Shown here piece after piece: positions 21,218 through 32,661 of a DNA stretch of 64,000 nucleotides. The stretch is from Gautieria morchelliformis (lineage: Eukaryota; Basidiomycota; Agaricomycetes; Gomphales; Gomphaceae), in NCBI GenBank assembly GCA_015179125.1, contig WHVA01000140.1:124001-188000 (forward strand), in the 5' to 3' direction. The position numbers and the translations under genes are program-made. The notes below the pieces were generated by a model. The model did not search any database and had not been told where the DNA came from. It saw only the letters and a program-made list of their open reading frames with translations. Numbering within the stretch: the first letter of the stretch is position 1; each line of letters begins with the position of its first letter.

Positions 21218-22822
21218 ATGTCCACCGCGCATATCCACGAGAGATACAAGCTCATCACGCGTGGAGTTGAGGAGGTCCTGGGAGGAGACACTATTCAAAA
21301 CCTGTTGAAGGATGGCAAGACACCAAAGTGTTACTGGGGTGCGGTGTCAGTGTCTGCTTGGATTCTTTTGATTTAACATGTCATGGGGCGTGGCAGGAAC
21401 GGCACCTACTGGAAGGCGTAAGCTCTTTCATTTTTACTGCTGTATTGGGGTTCACCCAGGTTTTTCACCAGCACACATTGGTTATTTTGTGCCACTGATT
21501 AAGATCGGGGACTTCTTGCGTGCAGGAGTCGAGGTTTCCAGGTTTCACCTGCATTTTTGTAGTCACTCACCTTGGCTTTCTCATAGGTCACTATTCTGTT
21601 GGCAGGTATGCTTACATGGTTTCGCGTCGTGCATACCCTTCACTTGTGTTCGGGCTATGTCAGATGTTCATGCCTTTTTGGACAACCTTAAGGCGCCCTT
21701 GGCTCTGGTTGAACATCGCACAAGGTACTACGAGCATTGTCTCCGCGCTGTCTTTACTTCTCTCTCCATCCCTGTCTCCAAACTTCGCTTCGTGCAAGGC
21801 TCAAGCTACCAGCTTTCCCGTGAGTACAACATGGACAACTACAAACTTTGCGCTACTGTCACCGAGCATGATGCGAAGAAGGCTGGTGCCGAGATTGTGG
21901 AACAGGTCGACAGTCCACTATTGAGTGGTCTACTTTACCCTGGTCTACAGGCTCTCGATGAGCAGTACCTAGACGTCGACTTCCAGTTTGGAGGTGTAGA
22001 TCAGGTGTGTTCCCTTTTTCAAGTCGATTTCTCTTCGTTAACATATCGCAATCTTCAGCGGAAAATCTTTACTTTCGCCGAGCTTTACCTCCCGCGTCTC
22101 GGCTATCGTAAGCGGGCTCACCTGATGAATGCTATGGTCCCGGGTCTTCAAGGGTCTAAAATGTCATCATCCGACCCCAATTCGAAGATTGACTTTCTAG
22201 ACCCGCCAGCCGTTGTTCGCCAAAAACTCAAAAAAGCTTTCTGTGAGCAGGGAAATATCACCGAGAATGGCGTACTCGCCTTCGTAGGGGCGGTGTTGAT
22301 TCCAGTAAGCGAACTACGATTGGAGCGTATGTTGGAAAGTCAGGGGCAGTATGATGGGCCGCAGCCTTTCAGAACACTGGACGCGCCAGAAACGACAGTC
22401 TTTAGCATTCCAAGAGATGATAAGCATGGTGGTCCAACACATTACCGGACATATGACGAGCTTGAGGCGGCCTTTAAGGCTAAGGAGGTACACCCTGGTG
22501 ATTTGAAGAAGGCCGTGGCGGATGGGATTGTGGAGCTGTTGGAACCTGTGCAGAAAACCTTCCAGCAGAGTGAGGAGTGGCAGAATGTAGCCGAACTAGC
22601 GTATCCACCCGATGTCAAGGAAGTGAAGAAAAAAAAGGTTTGCACTATATACTCATCTAGTTTAGGTGTCAATTGACATGACGTCTTGTACAGGAAAAGG
22701 TATATACTCCGCCACCCCCTGGCAAAGGAAAGAACTCAAGGCCGAATCAGCCTGTAGATACAACAGACCCGAATGGTCACGTCCCACCAGCAACCGCCAT
22801 TATCACAGATCCCCGACTCTGA
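21218..22822 (+). CDS. TYS1: tyrosyl-tRNA synthetase, cytosolic
   Basis: Seven exons: 21218-21338, 21397-21417, 21472-21533, 21587-21605, 21664-22004, 22059-22637 and 22694-22822. They join in frame to 423 residues. It charges tRNA-Tyr in the cytosol by the class I mechanism. The HIGH-type motif is in TAPTGRPHIGYF, split by an intron; the tyrosine pocket is in FVQGSSYQLS and YPGLQALDEQYLDVDFQFGG; the KMSKS-type motif is GSKMSSSDPNSKID. The C-terminal part and Lys-rich, Pro-rich tail (EVKKKKEKVYTPPPPGKGK) fit the fungal eukaryotic type without an added EMAP domain. Two exons are only 21 and 19 nt. The start is the first Met before HIHERYKLITR. It appears intact. Confidence 0.93.
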
Positions 22823-24240
22823 CTGAAAGGAGGGGAGGGTTTTGTCGACACAGGACGGCTTGGATATTGGGTGTTCCTTGCGCTGTTCATGTTTTTAATC
22901 CTCTTTGTCCTTTTTTTCTTTTCCCTGCACCTTATTTCTTGCAAATCCGATCAGATATTCCCACAGTAAACATGTATCTTTGTGCCTCAGTATTTACATA
23001 TCACTGTCTCGGCATCTTATATTATTGTCTTTGCCCTGTTTTACTTTTCCTTGCATTCGTATTTATTATCCCGACCTGTTTCCAGCAATATTATCGTAAG
23101 ATAGTGCATTTCTATGTTGCCATCATTATCTGCGGCTGATCAATTTCCTTTTTCCTTGGTTGACCTCTTTATATATGTGCTATGTTATCCATGCTTTTCG
23201 CCCGTTCATGTCTCTCCTTTTCATCCATCCTCGAGGTATGTCTTATTCCACACCTTTCCTTCCTATCCTTATTTGCTGACAACATGTATCATGTTTCCTT
23301 TTTTTATACCTGTTGTTTGCTTCTCCTTTTCATGTCCTTGCGGTGTCAGGTACATTTTATCCATCTTCTTGCGACCCTAGTCTTTCTTTGCTGACTTCCT
23401 CTATTGTGTGCCCCGTTCTTGTTTTGTGCCGTGCCGTGCTGTCTCCCTGTTGTAACCGTTCAGTGACTGCCCTGCCTCCATTTAACCTCCTCTTCTTCTT
23501 TCACATGTCATGGTCAGCCCCCGTCATCTGTACTTCCCCATTGGTGCACAGGTCCTTATGATAACCTTTCGTTGCGCCTTCTTCTTCGCTCTGCCCAGTT
23601 CTTGATTTCACTGTGTTCACGTCTCGGGATTCACATATCTTGGGCAGTTCGTCGTGTTAAGGTAAGTTTAGTGCATAGTATCCACCTTTCGCGATGATTG
23701 CCATTTTTTTGATACTAGACACTTTTCTGAAACATAGCCTGCCGTGCCTTTCTGATTCGCTGGGATCACCAACTGTTGAGCAACTCTCATGCCGTTTGAA
23801 ATTAACTTTATGTTGCGTGCTTGCTAAATATGGTGATGACCTTTTGTCTATTTTGAGTTCACTTCCAATCCCTGTCCTCTTCCTGTTGTTGTCCCGTGGG
23901 AGCTGGCTTGTATGACCGTCGATCTCGCCGTTCAAGTGTCCAATGCAGTCTTTCTCCCGCTCACTTCTTTGACAGGTCTTTGTTCGCGGCTCAATTCCAA
24001 GTCTTTCACACATTCTTCCTGCGCGTCATATCTTGTCGCTCACTTTCATGCCCGTTGCAGTAAGTTTGAGTTATTGGATACTGTGGAGATTGCTGCTGAG
24101 CTGCACATGTCTTTCCTGATCACCCTGTGCCTGATTCTCATGCTGATACCCTCATGTGCCTCCTTAGGTGTGTATACACTACCGAATTTGTGTGCGAAAT
24201 GTTCCGGACTGCTATGCGTGACAAAGCCAGGGCTAGGGAC
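22823..24240. other. pyrimidine-rich intergenic stretch
   Basis: About 1.4 kb with the plus strand strongly enriched in T and C (runs such as ccttttttttcttttccc). Apparent ORFs are short, hydrophobic and repetitive by composition, and none looks like a gene. The first part will include the TyrRS 3' UTR. Confidence 0.5.
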
Positions 24241-27029
24241 CTAGGCCCTAGGGTACGCCAAACTGAACAAAAACTTCGTAACTTGGATGACACCGCTTGC
24301 CGGTCAGCGCTAATCGGGCTGATTGGCCTAAGTCATCAGCAAAACCGCCTAGATCTATTTTTTCATTGTAAGCCATTTTGACTTCCCACAAACCAGGCCA
24401 TATATGGCCGGTCACTGCAGCTAGTGGCCACACAACGGCCATCCCGGCTTCACAATGGTCACCCGATAACAGGCTGTTATTGTGTGGCAAGGTTAGTGAC
24501 AGACTGATATATGCTGGCAAGTGATGCAACAGACTTATATACTCTTGCACATCGGCATACAGACCTGCTACCGTGCTGATATTCCCTTGTAGGGAAACTG
24601 TTAGTGTGTGGACTCCGACCAGTGGTAGGCTATTGTTCCTAAGGCGGTCACCAATGTACTAGACTTTAGTACTATCATCATAGCATTCAATATGTCAGGT
24701 CTATGATTACTGTAACATTATTCTATCCTTGCTTGTATCATGCCGACACATAGCCATCATTACTACTATAAGATTATGTAAAGTCATTGTCGCCCGACTC
24801 AGCTTCATCTTCTTCTGCCACTGAGTTGTCATCTGAGAAGACATTGCTGTCTTCTTCTACATTGGATTCAGTTGCAGGTGTTATTTATGCATTGGTAGTG
24901 CTGCATATATTTCCAAAGTCCTTTCAAACTCCGATGTTTGAAACACTCGAAGGCATGCACGTGACCTCTGAACTATGTACGGAACCAAACAAACAACACT
25001 TTGCACCACCACAACCTCTCCTTTGTTGAGATCCAAGTCTCCAATTCTTCTCATCTTTTTGCTACTGTTAATGTATTGTTCTAGCTCTCCTATTCTTTTA
25101 GACCTTTCTCGGACATGCATCGTGTTTTGCATCTCTTTGTTTGAGCTTGTCAGAACTTGACAAGTTTCAGACTTAGAATGGCATAGATTGACAACATTAC
25201 TCTTGTGAAAGCCTGCTGTCATCACTCATGGCAGATAAGGCTTCACTTGATTGCAATTCATCCTAGTTGGTGGTGACCCGACTAGGTATGTGGTCACTAT
25301 TGCCAGTGTAGACATGAATCGTCGGGTCCTAGAAAGGTGCATGTTCTGCAGTATGTAATAGGTACTACTGTACTGATGACACCTGAGCAAGCTGGAGGCG
25401 TGCTGCACTGCACATACGGCAGAATACGGACAAGCACAGCCGTGGCAAAAGCAGCGGCTGCATAATGCTAGGTGGTGAGTTCTTTTAGACCAGATGATAC
25501 ATATCTTCCTCATCATCTAATTTCCTGTATATTCTTGCAGGGTGTTCCAGGGAACATGCATCCTCAAGTGCTGCACCGGTGGTCAATGCTGTGTGTTGCA
25601 GTGGGCTCAGTTTGGGTTCGTGTTGCAGACAATACTTACTATGGCAGCTGAACCATTCATTGTTTCATAAGACATCAGTTACATTTATATACAGCTATAT
25701 TTGTTACATGTGAAGTGCGATACCTGTGGATCTTTGTGACCCATCAGTCTGGAGTTGAATCTGGTGTAGCACAACACAGATGTCAAAGGTGATAAGTGAA
25801 AATGTGGCTGGAATGGTCCTTGCCAATCCATGTCCTAAGTTGTCAAACCCCATTAATTTGAATCAGACACACACTGTGACCTCTTTGGGGGTGGGGCGAT
25901 CTTGTCAGCAGTTTCCGTCTGAGGTTGCTTTTGTTTAGCGGTGGACTTGCTTCCTTGAGGAGTGGGTGTGAGAGTCTGGGGAGTAAGGGATGATTCCATG
26001 GATTCAGGTGGAACGTGTGAACTAGTGGATTCCATCAGGGTGGCAGGTGAAATCGGGAAGGACATCATGGTCTTCATACTGTCTTGTATAGTGGGCAGGA
26101 CTTGCATCCATTTCATATTGAGCTGGTAAGCTCTGGATCTGTTCGGATGATAGTGTCATCAGGGAATGTATTGCATCAGCAAAACCGAACTAAAATGACA
26201 AGGTCTTATAAAGACTTGCCAGTGCCACCAGGGGTACCAGGTACACCAGTCTGCTACATTATCTGCTACCGCTATATATTGGCTTATATATAACGGTCCC
26301 CTTTGCGCATATCTGCAAACCTTGCAAGTATCTGCCAGCCTTGGGAATAGTTGCCAAGGCACCATTGGTGTTGTAGGGCTTGATGAGGGTCTGCAATAAT
26401 GACAGATGACTGCCATTATAGCAGATTATCCCCAGCATTGGTCTGCTCATACTAGCCGGTACAGTTGCTTAGATCAGCATTCACAGAACATTCAGACCAG
26501 TGTAAGCACAGAAAGAGCAAAAGATGGTTATTGTGATTCATAAAATACAATAATTACATGTGATGTGCGCTTTACATCGGCATCTGCAACCTTGCTGCAA
26601 TGCAGCTCCTGCCCCACTCAACTATACAACTCATCAGCACGGGGAAATTTTCCGACTCGCATGCCTCACTCATCCCTTCAACACCTGCTGCCACGTCGTT
26701 ATTAGTCATGGGAATGCGTGACAATTCCTTCTAACTTGGGGTAGTGACGCAATAGCATTTTGTAAGGTTTGAGCGTAGCCATGGGACCATGGGTTCTATG
26801 GCTAGGCCTAGATGTTAAGCGAGAAACACCCAATTGCTTGATCCAGTAACATCAATGTTGTTGAGAACGAAGGATGGCTGTTTTTGGAATGGGGAGCTTT
26901 CACCCCTGTGACATTGATAGGGTTTCAGCAGGGTTACACAGTCGGTTTTTCAGAATATTTTTGAAGTAGTAGGTAATAGTGTGTGCTGGGAGTAGTGGTA
27001 ATGTGCAATGACTAGTGGGTGAATCAAGA
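24241..27029. other. unresolved region, probably a decayed DNA element
   Basis: Two similar words (catcagcaaaacc at about 24344 and 26173) and several short inverted repeats occur near its ends. Minus-strand ORFs at 24881-25225 (with a Lys/Arg-rich helix, KEMQNTMHVRERSKRIGELE) and 25853-26116 (Ser/Thr/Pro/Gln-rich, ending QPQTETADKIAPPPKRSQ) could be remains of one accessory gene, but no transposase motif is visible. No terminal repeats could be fixed. Nothing further is claimed. Confidence 0.3.
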
Positions 27030-27094
27030 GGGGGGGGCATGGGATTTGAACCCACAAGTGCCGCTCAAGTAAGCGACACCCAGCCGCGGTGGTC
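27030..27094 (-). tRNA. 3' half of a class II tRNA-like sequence
   Basis: The minus strand reads a long variable-arm hairpin (GTGTCGCT facing AGCGGCAC, about 27055-27076), then a T arm GTGGGTTCAAATCCCAT with a pairing 5-bp stem, then GCCCCCCCC, as in a tRNA-Leu or tRNA-Ser 3' half. The 5' half (D arm, anticodon arm and acceptor strand) is not next to it, because the GyA LTR begins at 27095. It is either an interrupted tRNA gene or a tRNA-derived repeat. Confidence 0.35.
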
Positions 27095-27647
27095 TGTTAC
27101 GATACGATCCTTTGTAAGGTTGACCGAGCTCGGGAGCGGAACCCGAGGCAAGGTCCGAGGTTACGGGGCGAGGTTTTGATAGGGAAGTCGGAGAGGGACT
27201 AGGTTTCAGCTTATGTGCTGCGCCGACCCTATGCACGAGTCCCAACTTGGAGGCAAACGAATAAGAGGCGAGGTTTGGCTTAAGAGGCGAGGCTTAGAAA
27301 TTAACTAAGGATCAAAGTATACGATAGTTGATTTTCAGACTGAGCAGTAGGAATGCATACAAGGGGGTTTATATATGAGCGAGGGTACGAGTCAGGGGCG
27401 AGCATATTAGGGGAGGTCAGGGGGGGGTGAGGCCAGGGCGAGGTAATATACGAATGATGTGTGATGGAGCGGAATCAGTAACTAAGGGGATACAGGCATG
27501 GGATCAAGGTTGGATATGAGCTCTAGCTCTAGCTCGGGCTTGGGCACAGGATAAGCATTATAAGTACTCGGGCACGAGTATCACAAGGCTCGGGCTCGGA
27601 AGAAAGGTTATACCGGTAAGTAACCGGCCAAAGGCCAGGTTCTTACA
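27095..27647 (-). repeat. GyA 3' LTR
   Basis: About 553 bp bounded by TGTTACGATACG and GGTTCTTACA. The last 190 bp recur at 42459-42642. On the minus strand the LTR begins TGTAAGAACC directly after a purine tract, as a 3' LTR should. Confidence 0.7.
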
Positions 27648-27658
27648 GTATACCCTCC

Positions 27659-27685
27659 TTATGGCCGAGACCCTTGAGGCCGTAA
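27659..27685. promoter_or_regulatory. stem-loop beside the GyA polypurine tract
   Basis: TTATGGCC (27659-27666) faces GGCCGTAA (27678-27685) with an 11-nt loop; one pair is G-T. The same structure, with a perfect 9-bp stem, occurs at the same place in GyB (36089-36116). Confidence 0.6.
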
Positions 27686-28039
27686 TATGAACAAGGTTCA
27701 CCTATCCTCAAATCTAGATCCCGGCCCAATGTTAAGTAGCCGGAAAGGCGAAGCTTAAATCGTAGCCGAGGTTAGATAAAAGGCAGGGTAGGAGGCAGCA
27801 AACCCAAGTGCCAACGAATATGGTGTGCCCTCAAGCCCTTTTCAATTCTGCCGTCGACAAACACAGCACGAGCAATGCCTTTGACCAGACCCTGCTGTCT
27901 GAGGAGGACGGTTCCTCGGGTGAGGTTAGGCCCGAGGTTTGACCCAAGGTAGCCCAATGGCCCATCGATGATGCGGGGGCTATCGACATGCGGGAACCGT
28001 GGCAGGAGGGGCCGAAAGGCAAGAAGGTGAGTACTTAGT

Positions 28040-28720
28040 GGTGTTACGTATCGAGATTTCCGCTAAGTCAGAACTGGAAAGGACAGCGGCTTCAACTTGT
28101 AGGTTGCGCCCCCAATGAACTATCGTCCTAAGTATTTCAGAACTGAGTCGGAAGTTGGAAAGTACTGAACCAAAGGTTGGTCGGAACTTGAGTCGGAACT
28201 GAGGCGGAAGGCGGAAGACGGAAGGCGGGAAGAACTGAGGTCTTGCTAGACTCGCTGTACTAAGAACAGGAGATGGAGCGAAGGAAATCAAGTATCGAAG
28301 GTGATTATCTGATTGCAGAATAAGAGACATACATGACAGGCTTTTATACAAAGAGCTGAGGCAACAAGTAATGATATGGTACTAAGCAAAATCCGGGGGA
28401 AGCGGAAGTCGAGTAGACAATGCGTGGGAACTAACTATTGGGAACAATGGGACTACAAGGGGGGTTCAGGGTAAGGTAGAACAATGGCAAAGAACAAGGG
28501 GTCGGAAAAACATATCTGACAACGAAGCACAAGGAGGACCGGACGTATGATCTTGATGAACGGTGAGGTGGGTCCGGTGGGTCCGAGTAATAGAGTCAAA
28601 AGAACAAGGGAAATGTAGAAGGGGCGGAATGTCGGAAATATCGGAGGGGCGGAGAGTGTTGCGGAAATATCGGAAAGGCGGAAGGTGTGGCGGAACTGAG
28701 GGTCGGAAGTCGAAAATGAA
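28040..28720. repeat. CGGAA/GGCGGAA motif array
   Basis: An irregular array of cggaa, ggcggaa and gtcggaac words, densest at 28140-28240 and 28600-28720. It ends about 55 bp before the opposite-strand ATG at 28777. The same words make up the U3 of the Gy1 and Gy3 LTRs, so this array may serve as promoter for the gene that follows. Confidence 0.55.
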
Positions 28721-28776
28721 CAGTCGTAACAAGTGGTCTCGTCATCAATTGGTGCTGATTTGAGTAGTACAAACGG

Positions 28777-29625
28777 ATGCTATTCGCATATCATCCGTCC
28801 GACTTGACCCTGTATGGGTACAAGCTCGCCGACGGAGGACCTCACGAGTGGCTGCTTGGGATGAAGGCCGAGGCGAGGTGCGCGCGTTGCGAAGAGCGCG
28901 ACTATACCTGCCTCCGGACCATCAGCCTCGACTTTGGCGTGGCCAACCAGGGTGCTTGCGTATGGTGCAAGACACGATCATTGGGCTGCAGTATAGCCCT
29001 TGGTCGCCACCGCAAGGCGAACCCAGGGAAAGGTCAGGCGAGCACGGCGGGCAGGAAGCGGGCGAGGAGTGAGGATACCGAGGACGGACCAAGGCCGAGG
29101 AAAGAGGCCAGGGTTCGGGACGAGGTTGAGGATGATGACGACTCAAGTGACTGGGTCGAGCGGAACCTTGAGACGAGGGTGGAGTGGATGGAAGCGAGGT
29201 TGAGTGAGGAGAAGGGTAAGGGGACTGCGGGAGTGAGGCAGAGTGAGGGGAAGGAAGCAGAGGTGGGGGAAGGTCAGAGGGTGAAGAAGGACAAGAAGAT
29301 GAAAAGGTTGGAGCGAAGTGCGGAGATGAGGGAATTGATAGCGGCGGTAAGGGATGTGGGACAGAAGGTTGGAAAGGTTGGGGAAAGGGTGTGCGAGTTG
29401 TTGGGGGAGTTTAGGGCTGCGAATGATAGGGTGAACAGGGCAGATGTGGAGTTCATGAGGATAAGGAGGAGGTGGAATCACTTGAAGTGGATGCAGGGGG
29501 CGAGAGACTTGGCGGATTATGGGGGACATGGGGGTCTGGTGGAGCGAAGTAGCAGTAGTAATGAGGAGGAGTCAGGTGAGGATAGCGAGGGGAGCGAGGG
29601 GGAAGATATGAGGATGTTAGAGTAA
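28777..29625 (+). CDS. opposite-strand Gypsy accessory gene: paired-CxxC cluster plus coiled coil
   Basis: An uninterrupted 282-residue ORF lying between the GyA chromodomain and 3' LTR, on the strand opposite to pol. Residues about 35-75 hold two clusters, CARCEERDYTC and CVWCKTRSLGC, a CxxCx6C pair reminiscent of fungal zinc-cluster proteins. A basic stretch (GRKRARSEDTEDGPRPRKEA) follows that could be a nuclear localisation signal, then an acidic patch, a predicted coiled coil (EMRELIAAVRDVGQKVGKV) and an acidic Ser-rich tail. A decayed relative lies in the same position in GyB. Likely nuclear; the role is unknown. Antisense ORFs between pol and 3' LTR are known in some plant Gypsy lineages, without this domain. 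Confidence 0.6.
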   Translation: MLFAYHPSDLTLYGYKLADGGPHEWLLGMKAEARCARCEERDYTCLRTISLDFGVANQGACVWCKTRSLGCSIALGRHRKANPGKGQASTAGRKRARSEDTEDGPRPRKEARVRDEVEDDDDSSDWVERNLETRVEWMEARLSEEKGKGTAGVRQSEGKEAEVGEGQRVKKDKKMKRLERSAEMRELIAAVRDVGQKVGKVGERVCELLGEFRAANDRVNRADVEFMRIRRRWNHLKWMQGARDLADYGGHGGLVERSSSSNEEESGEDSEGSEGEDMRMLE

Positions 29626-29685
29626 CTAACTAAGGGAATAAAGGAATTTCTTGGTGTTATTTCTTATTGCGAGGATTGTTTTTTG

Positions 29686-30230
29686 TTATCTAACTACTGG
29701 GGTCATGGGGGTTAAACAAGGGGATGACCATAGAGCAGTCAACGGTCCCGGCTTGCCCGGATAAGACTGGTTGAAGTCAGTGACCAGCTCCGAGGCATGA
29801 TCAAGCTCGGAAGCGAGGATCCACGAGGTTTCTTCATCGGTACCTTCATAACCAGTCCACCTAACAAGATAGAGCAGCTTGCAGCTCCTTCGTCTATTAT
29901 CGATCTTTGAGTCCAGGATTTCAGAGACTTCAAACTCGGGCTCGCCGTTGATAACGACTGGGGGCAGAGGCGGCTGAACTCGGTTTGGGATGGTGTTGGG
30001 CGAGGCTGGTTCAAGCATGGATATGTGGAATACTGGATGGACTGAATGCATGTGTTCTGGAAGTCGAAGGGTGTAGGAGTGAGTACCCGCTCGGGAAATG
30101 ATCTCAAAAGGACCCAAAAACTTCTCAGCGAGCTTCTTAGTAGGCCGAGTTGTTCTGAAGTACTCTGCCTTGACAAAGGCGAGGGATCCTACTTGGAAAT
30201 CAGGGGCGGGCTTGCGACGAACATCGGCTG
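29686..30230 (-). mobile_element. GyA integrase C-terminus and chromodomain
   Basis: The minus strand shows the integrase C-terminal module (FVKAEYFRTTRPTKKLAEKF then LGPFEIISRAGTHSYTLRLP and HPVFHISMLEPA), followed by a chromodomain (FEVSEILDSKIDN, then LYLVRWTGYEGTDEETSW). These are standard parts of chromodomain Gypsy elements. Confidence 0.8.
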
Positions 30231-30289
30231 AGGCTTGGTAGTCTCCTGAGCCTCGAGGATGGTGCGGAGAAGTTCTTGGTGAAGCTCGT

Positions 30290-32093
30290 CCAGGTCAACC
30301 ATGAAGTCTCGAGCTCGTGCCGAGGTGAGGTCACGCTTGGGGTGAACCGCGAGGTTCAGGACCTTGGATAGGTCTACGCCCTGCTTGACGATCCGGCGCA
30401 GGGGTGCGCCGTCATTTCCTGGGGTGATGACTCTGACGTCATCGTTGTCGTTGTCGCGTGATGCAGTGACGCTCACGGGCTTTTGTGAGCCCTCGTTTAA
30501 TGCGGCGGATTCCATTATTCTCGCCTCTGTCTTCTCAGTGAGGCGTTTAGAGCGTCTTGTCGCTGCTGTTCGCAGTTCGATATACCGGTCGGTGGGCAAT
30601 AACTCACCGTCCAGGTCTAAACGCGCATCTGCGTTCACGAAGACGTGGTCCAGGTGATTGTCATCACTTGTGTCGTTCTCGTAGTAGCGTGACAGGCAGT
30701 CCGCTACCTTGTTCTCTACACCGTCAACATGAACGGTGTTGAAATTGAACCAGGAGAGAAACTCCCACCATCTGACCTGGCAGTCAGATAGGCTCTTCTG
30801 GGTCTCGAAGTACTCGAGCCCTTTGTGGTCTGTGATGAGGGTGAACCTTCACCCCAGCAGTTTGTCCTCCCATTTCATGAGAGCCTCAAGCACCGCAATC
30901 ATCTCGTGCTCGTGAGTCCGGTAGTGTTGCTGAGCAACGCTGAACTTCTTTGACAAGAAGCCAGCAGGTCGACAGGTTTTCCAGTCAGGACCTTGGCCGT
31001 AGACCGCACCGACGCTGGCTTTTGACCCGTCGGTGATCACCCAGATCAGCTCTGGGCACCTTGCGTCTACTGGACGCAGGATTGGGGCCTGACAGGCCAA
31101 CGCCTTAATGCTTTGCCAGCATTTGTCTAATATTGGAGTCCATTCGAATGGACGGTTATTACGCACACAGCCCGATAGTGGGGTGGTATATGCGCAAACA
31201 TCTGGCATGTAGTGTGCCAGATACTGTACCAGCCCAAGGAAACGCTGGACGTCATTGAACGTCCGTGGCCTATGCCACTCGCGGATGCGTTGCATCTTGT
31301 CCTCGTCGGCATGTACCCCTCTGCCATCGATGATATGGCCGAGACACTCCATTCGGATGGAATAGAGGTCCACCTTTTTCTTGCTCAGAAACAGGTGATT
31401 CTTCCTCAGTCTGTCAAAGACAATGTAGAGGTGCTCTTCATGCTCTTGTATTGAGAGTGAGAATATGAAGATGTCGTCCATGTATACATGGACGAAGCGA
31501 CCTATGCAGTCGTGGAAAATGGCTGTCATCAGCCGTTGGAATGTTGATGGGGCGTTACAGTCCCCCATCTGTATCACCTGGCTCCTGAAGGTGCCAAGGA
31601 TCGTGGCAAAGGCAGTCTTTGCTACGTGATCCGGATGGATCCGGATCTGCTCGTATGCTTCTAACATATCGAGTTTTGTTCGATACCGACAGCGAGCCAT
31701 GTCGCTGCGGATGATATTCTGATCCGGGAAGGGCGTGATGTCCTTCACCGTGTTCTCGTTCTGCTGGCGCAGATCGAAGCCGTTTCGCAATGTACCGTTC
31801 TTCTTCGGCACACACACTGACAGTTCCTCTTGGAACTGTTCGGGGCATTTCGGTAGTCGATACCGCATGTGCTTGTTGGGATCGATGAGGTTGATCTCCC
31901 GTAGTGGCAGGAGTTCTAATGGAATTCCACTGACTAAGTCAGTGATTCGTTCCATCCATTCCTCGCGGAGGTGAGGAAGGTCATCATCCGTGAGGATGAT
32001 GGTGGTGGTTGGCTTAGAAGCCATTAGGCGCTGTGGGCGTCTATTAGGTCCTGCGGCGCGTGGAACCGCTTTCCTCTTCCCTATCGCTTTCAC
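30290..32093 (-). mobile_element. H2 reverse transcriptase and RNase H region
   Basis: Reverse transcriptase blocks: LPKCPEQFQEELSV, NGFDLRQQNENT, TKLDMLEAYEQIRIHPDH, and the catalytic VHVYMDDIFIFS. RNase H follows (ELIWVITDGSKASVGAVYGQ, then YRTHEHEMIAVLEAL and ITDHKGLEYFETQK), then a linker (NKVADCLSRYYEND) typical of a basidiomycete Gypsy clade. Confidence 0.8.
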
Positions 32094-32171
32094 CGTTAGG
32101 TGAGAGCGCCTCTCCCTACGGTTGTAGGGTGAGTTCGAGGACGAGTCACGGGACGACTCGTCCTCCTGGCT

Positions 32172-32661
32172 TCAATGAGCCAGGTTGGGCTTCGGTGCCC
32201 GGGTGATCCTGCTCGCCCGTGGCCCCTTGTCCTTGTTCGTCGATCCGTCATCATCGAATGAGACCTTGCCCGTGGGGATCACTTCGTTCCCCTTGCGGAT
32301 CGTCCCTGGGCTCGAGAAGTCCAGGGTTATGCCGAATCTCCTTAGGAACGGTGTCCCTAAGATAGCGTCGTAATATTTGTTCGTATGTCTCACAACCAAA
32401 TTTGATGGTCATGTTCGTTCCATAGTTGATCGTGGAACGGCTGCCTATGCAGGCTAGCTGCAGCATGATTGGCTGCTCCAGGGAGAATGTCTTCATCCCT
32501 GTAGCTCGCGTGAATTCGGGGGATAGCAGTACCCCTTCGCTGCCGCTATCTAGCAGGCAGTGGGCTTTTATGCCATTTATTTCCCAGTACCCCGATAGGG
32601 TACGGTTCTCACTGCGTGGGCGCGTTGGCCACGTCCTGTGTTTGCTTCGGTGGTGATACAC
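32172..32661 (-). mobile_element. H2 retropepsin region
   Basis: Aspartic protease region with the active-site block CLLDSGSEGVLLSPEFTRA and the downstream YYDAILGTPFLRRFGITLDF block. It lies between the gag zinc knuckle and the reverse transcriptase. Confidence 0.75.

Larger units (their letters stand above)
27095..30230 (-). mobile_element. GyA, 3' part of a Gypsy chromodomain element
   Basis: From right to left on the minus strand: integrase C-terminal region with a chromodomain (29686-30230), a long spacer that carries an opposite-strand gene (28777-29625), a polypurine-like tract and hairpin (27648-27690), and the 3' LTR (27095-27647). The integrase fragment at 35630-36078 could come from the same or a related element, with H2 lying between. 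It is a broken copy with at least one other element inside its former span. Confidence 0.65.

Noticed and set aside
22880-24120. Several plus-strand ORFs of 60-160 residues rich in Phe, Leu, Ser and Cys
   Set aside because: They are a by-product of the pyrimidine-rich strand; they overlap in different frames and show no domain or splice support.
30364-30657. Plus-strand ORFs over the H2 linker
   Set aside because: Antisense shadows of the RNase H linker frame; no motif.
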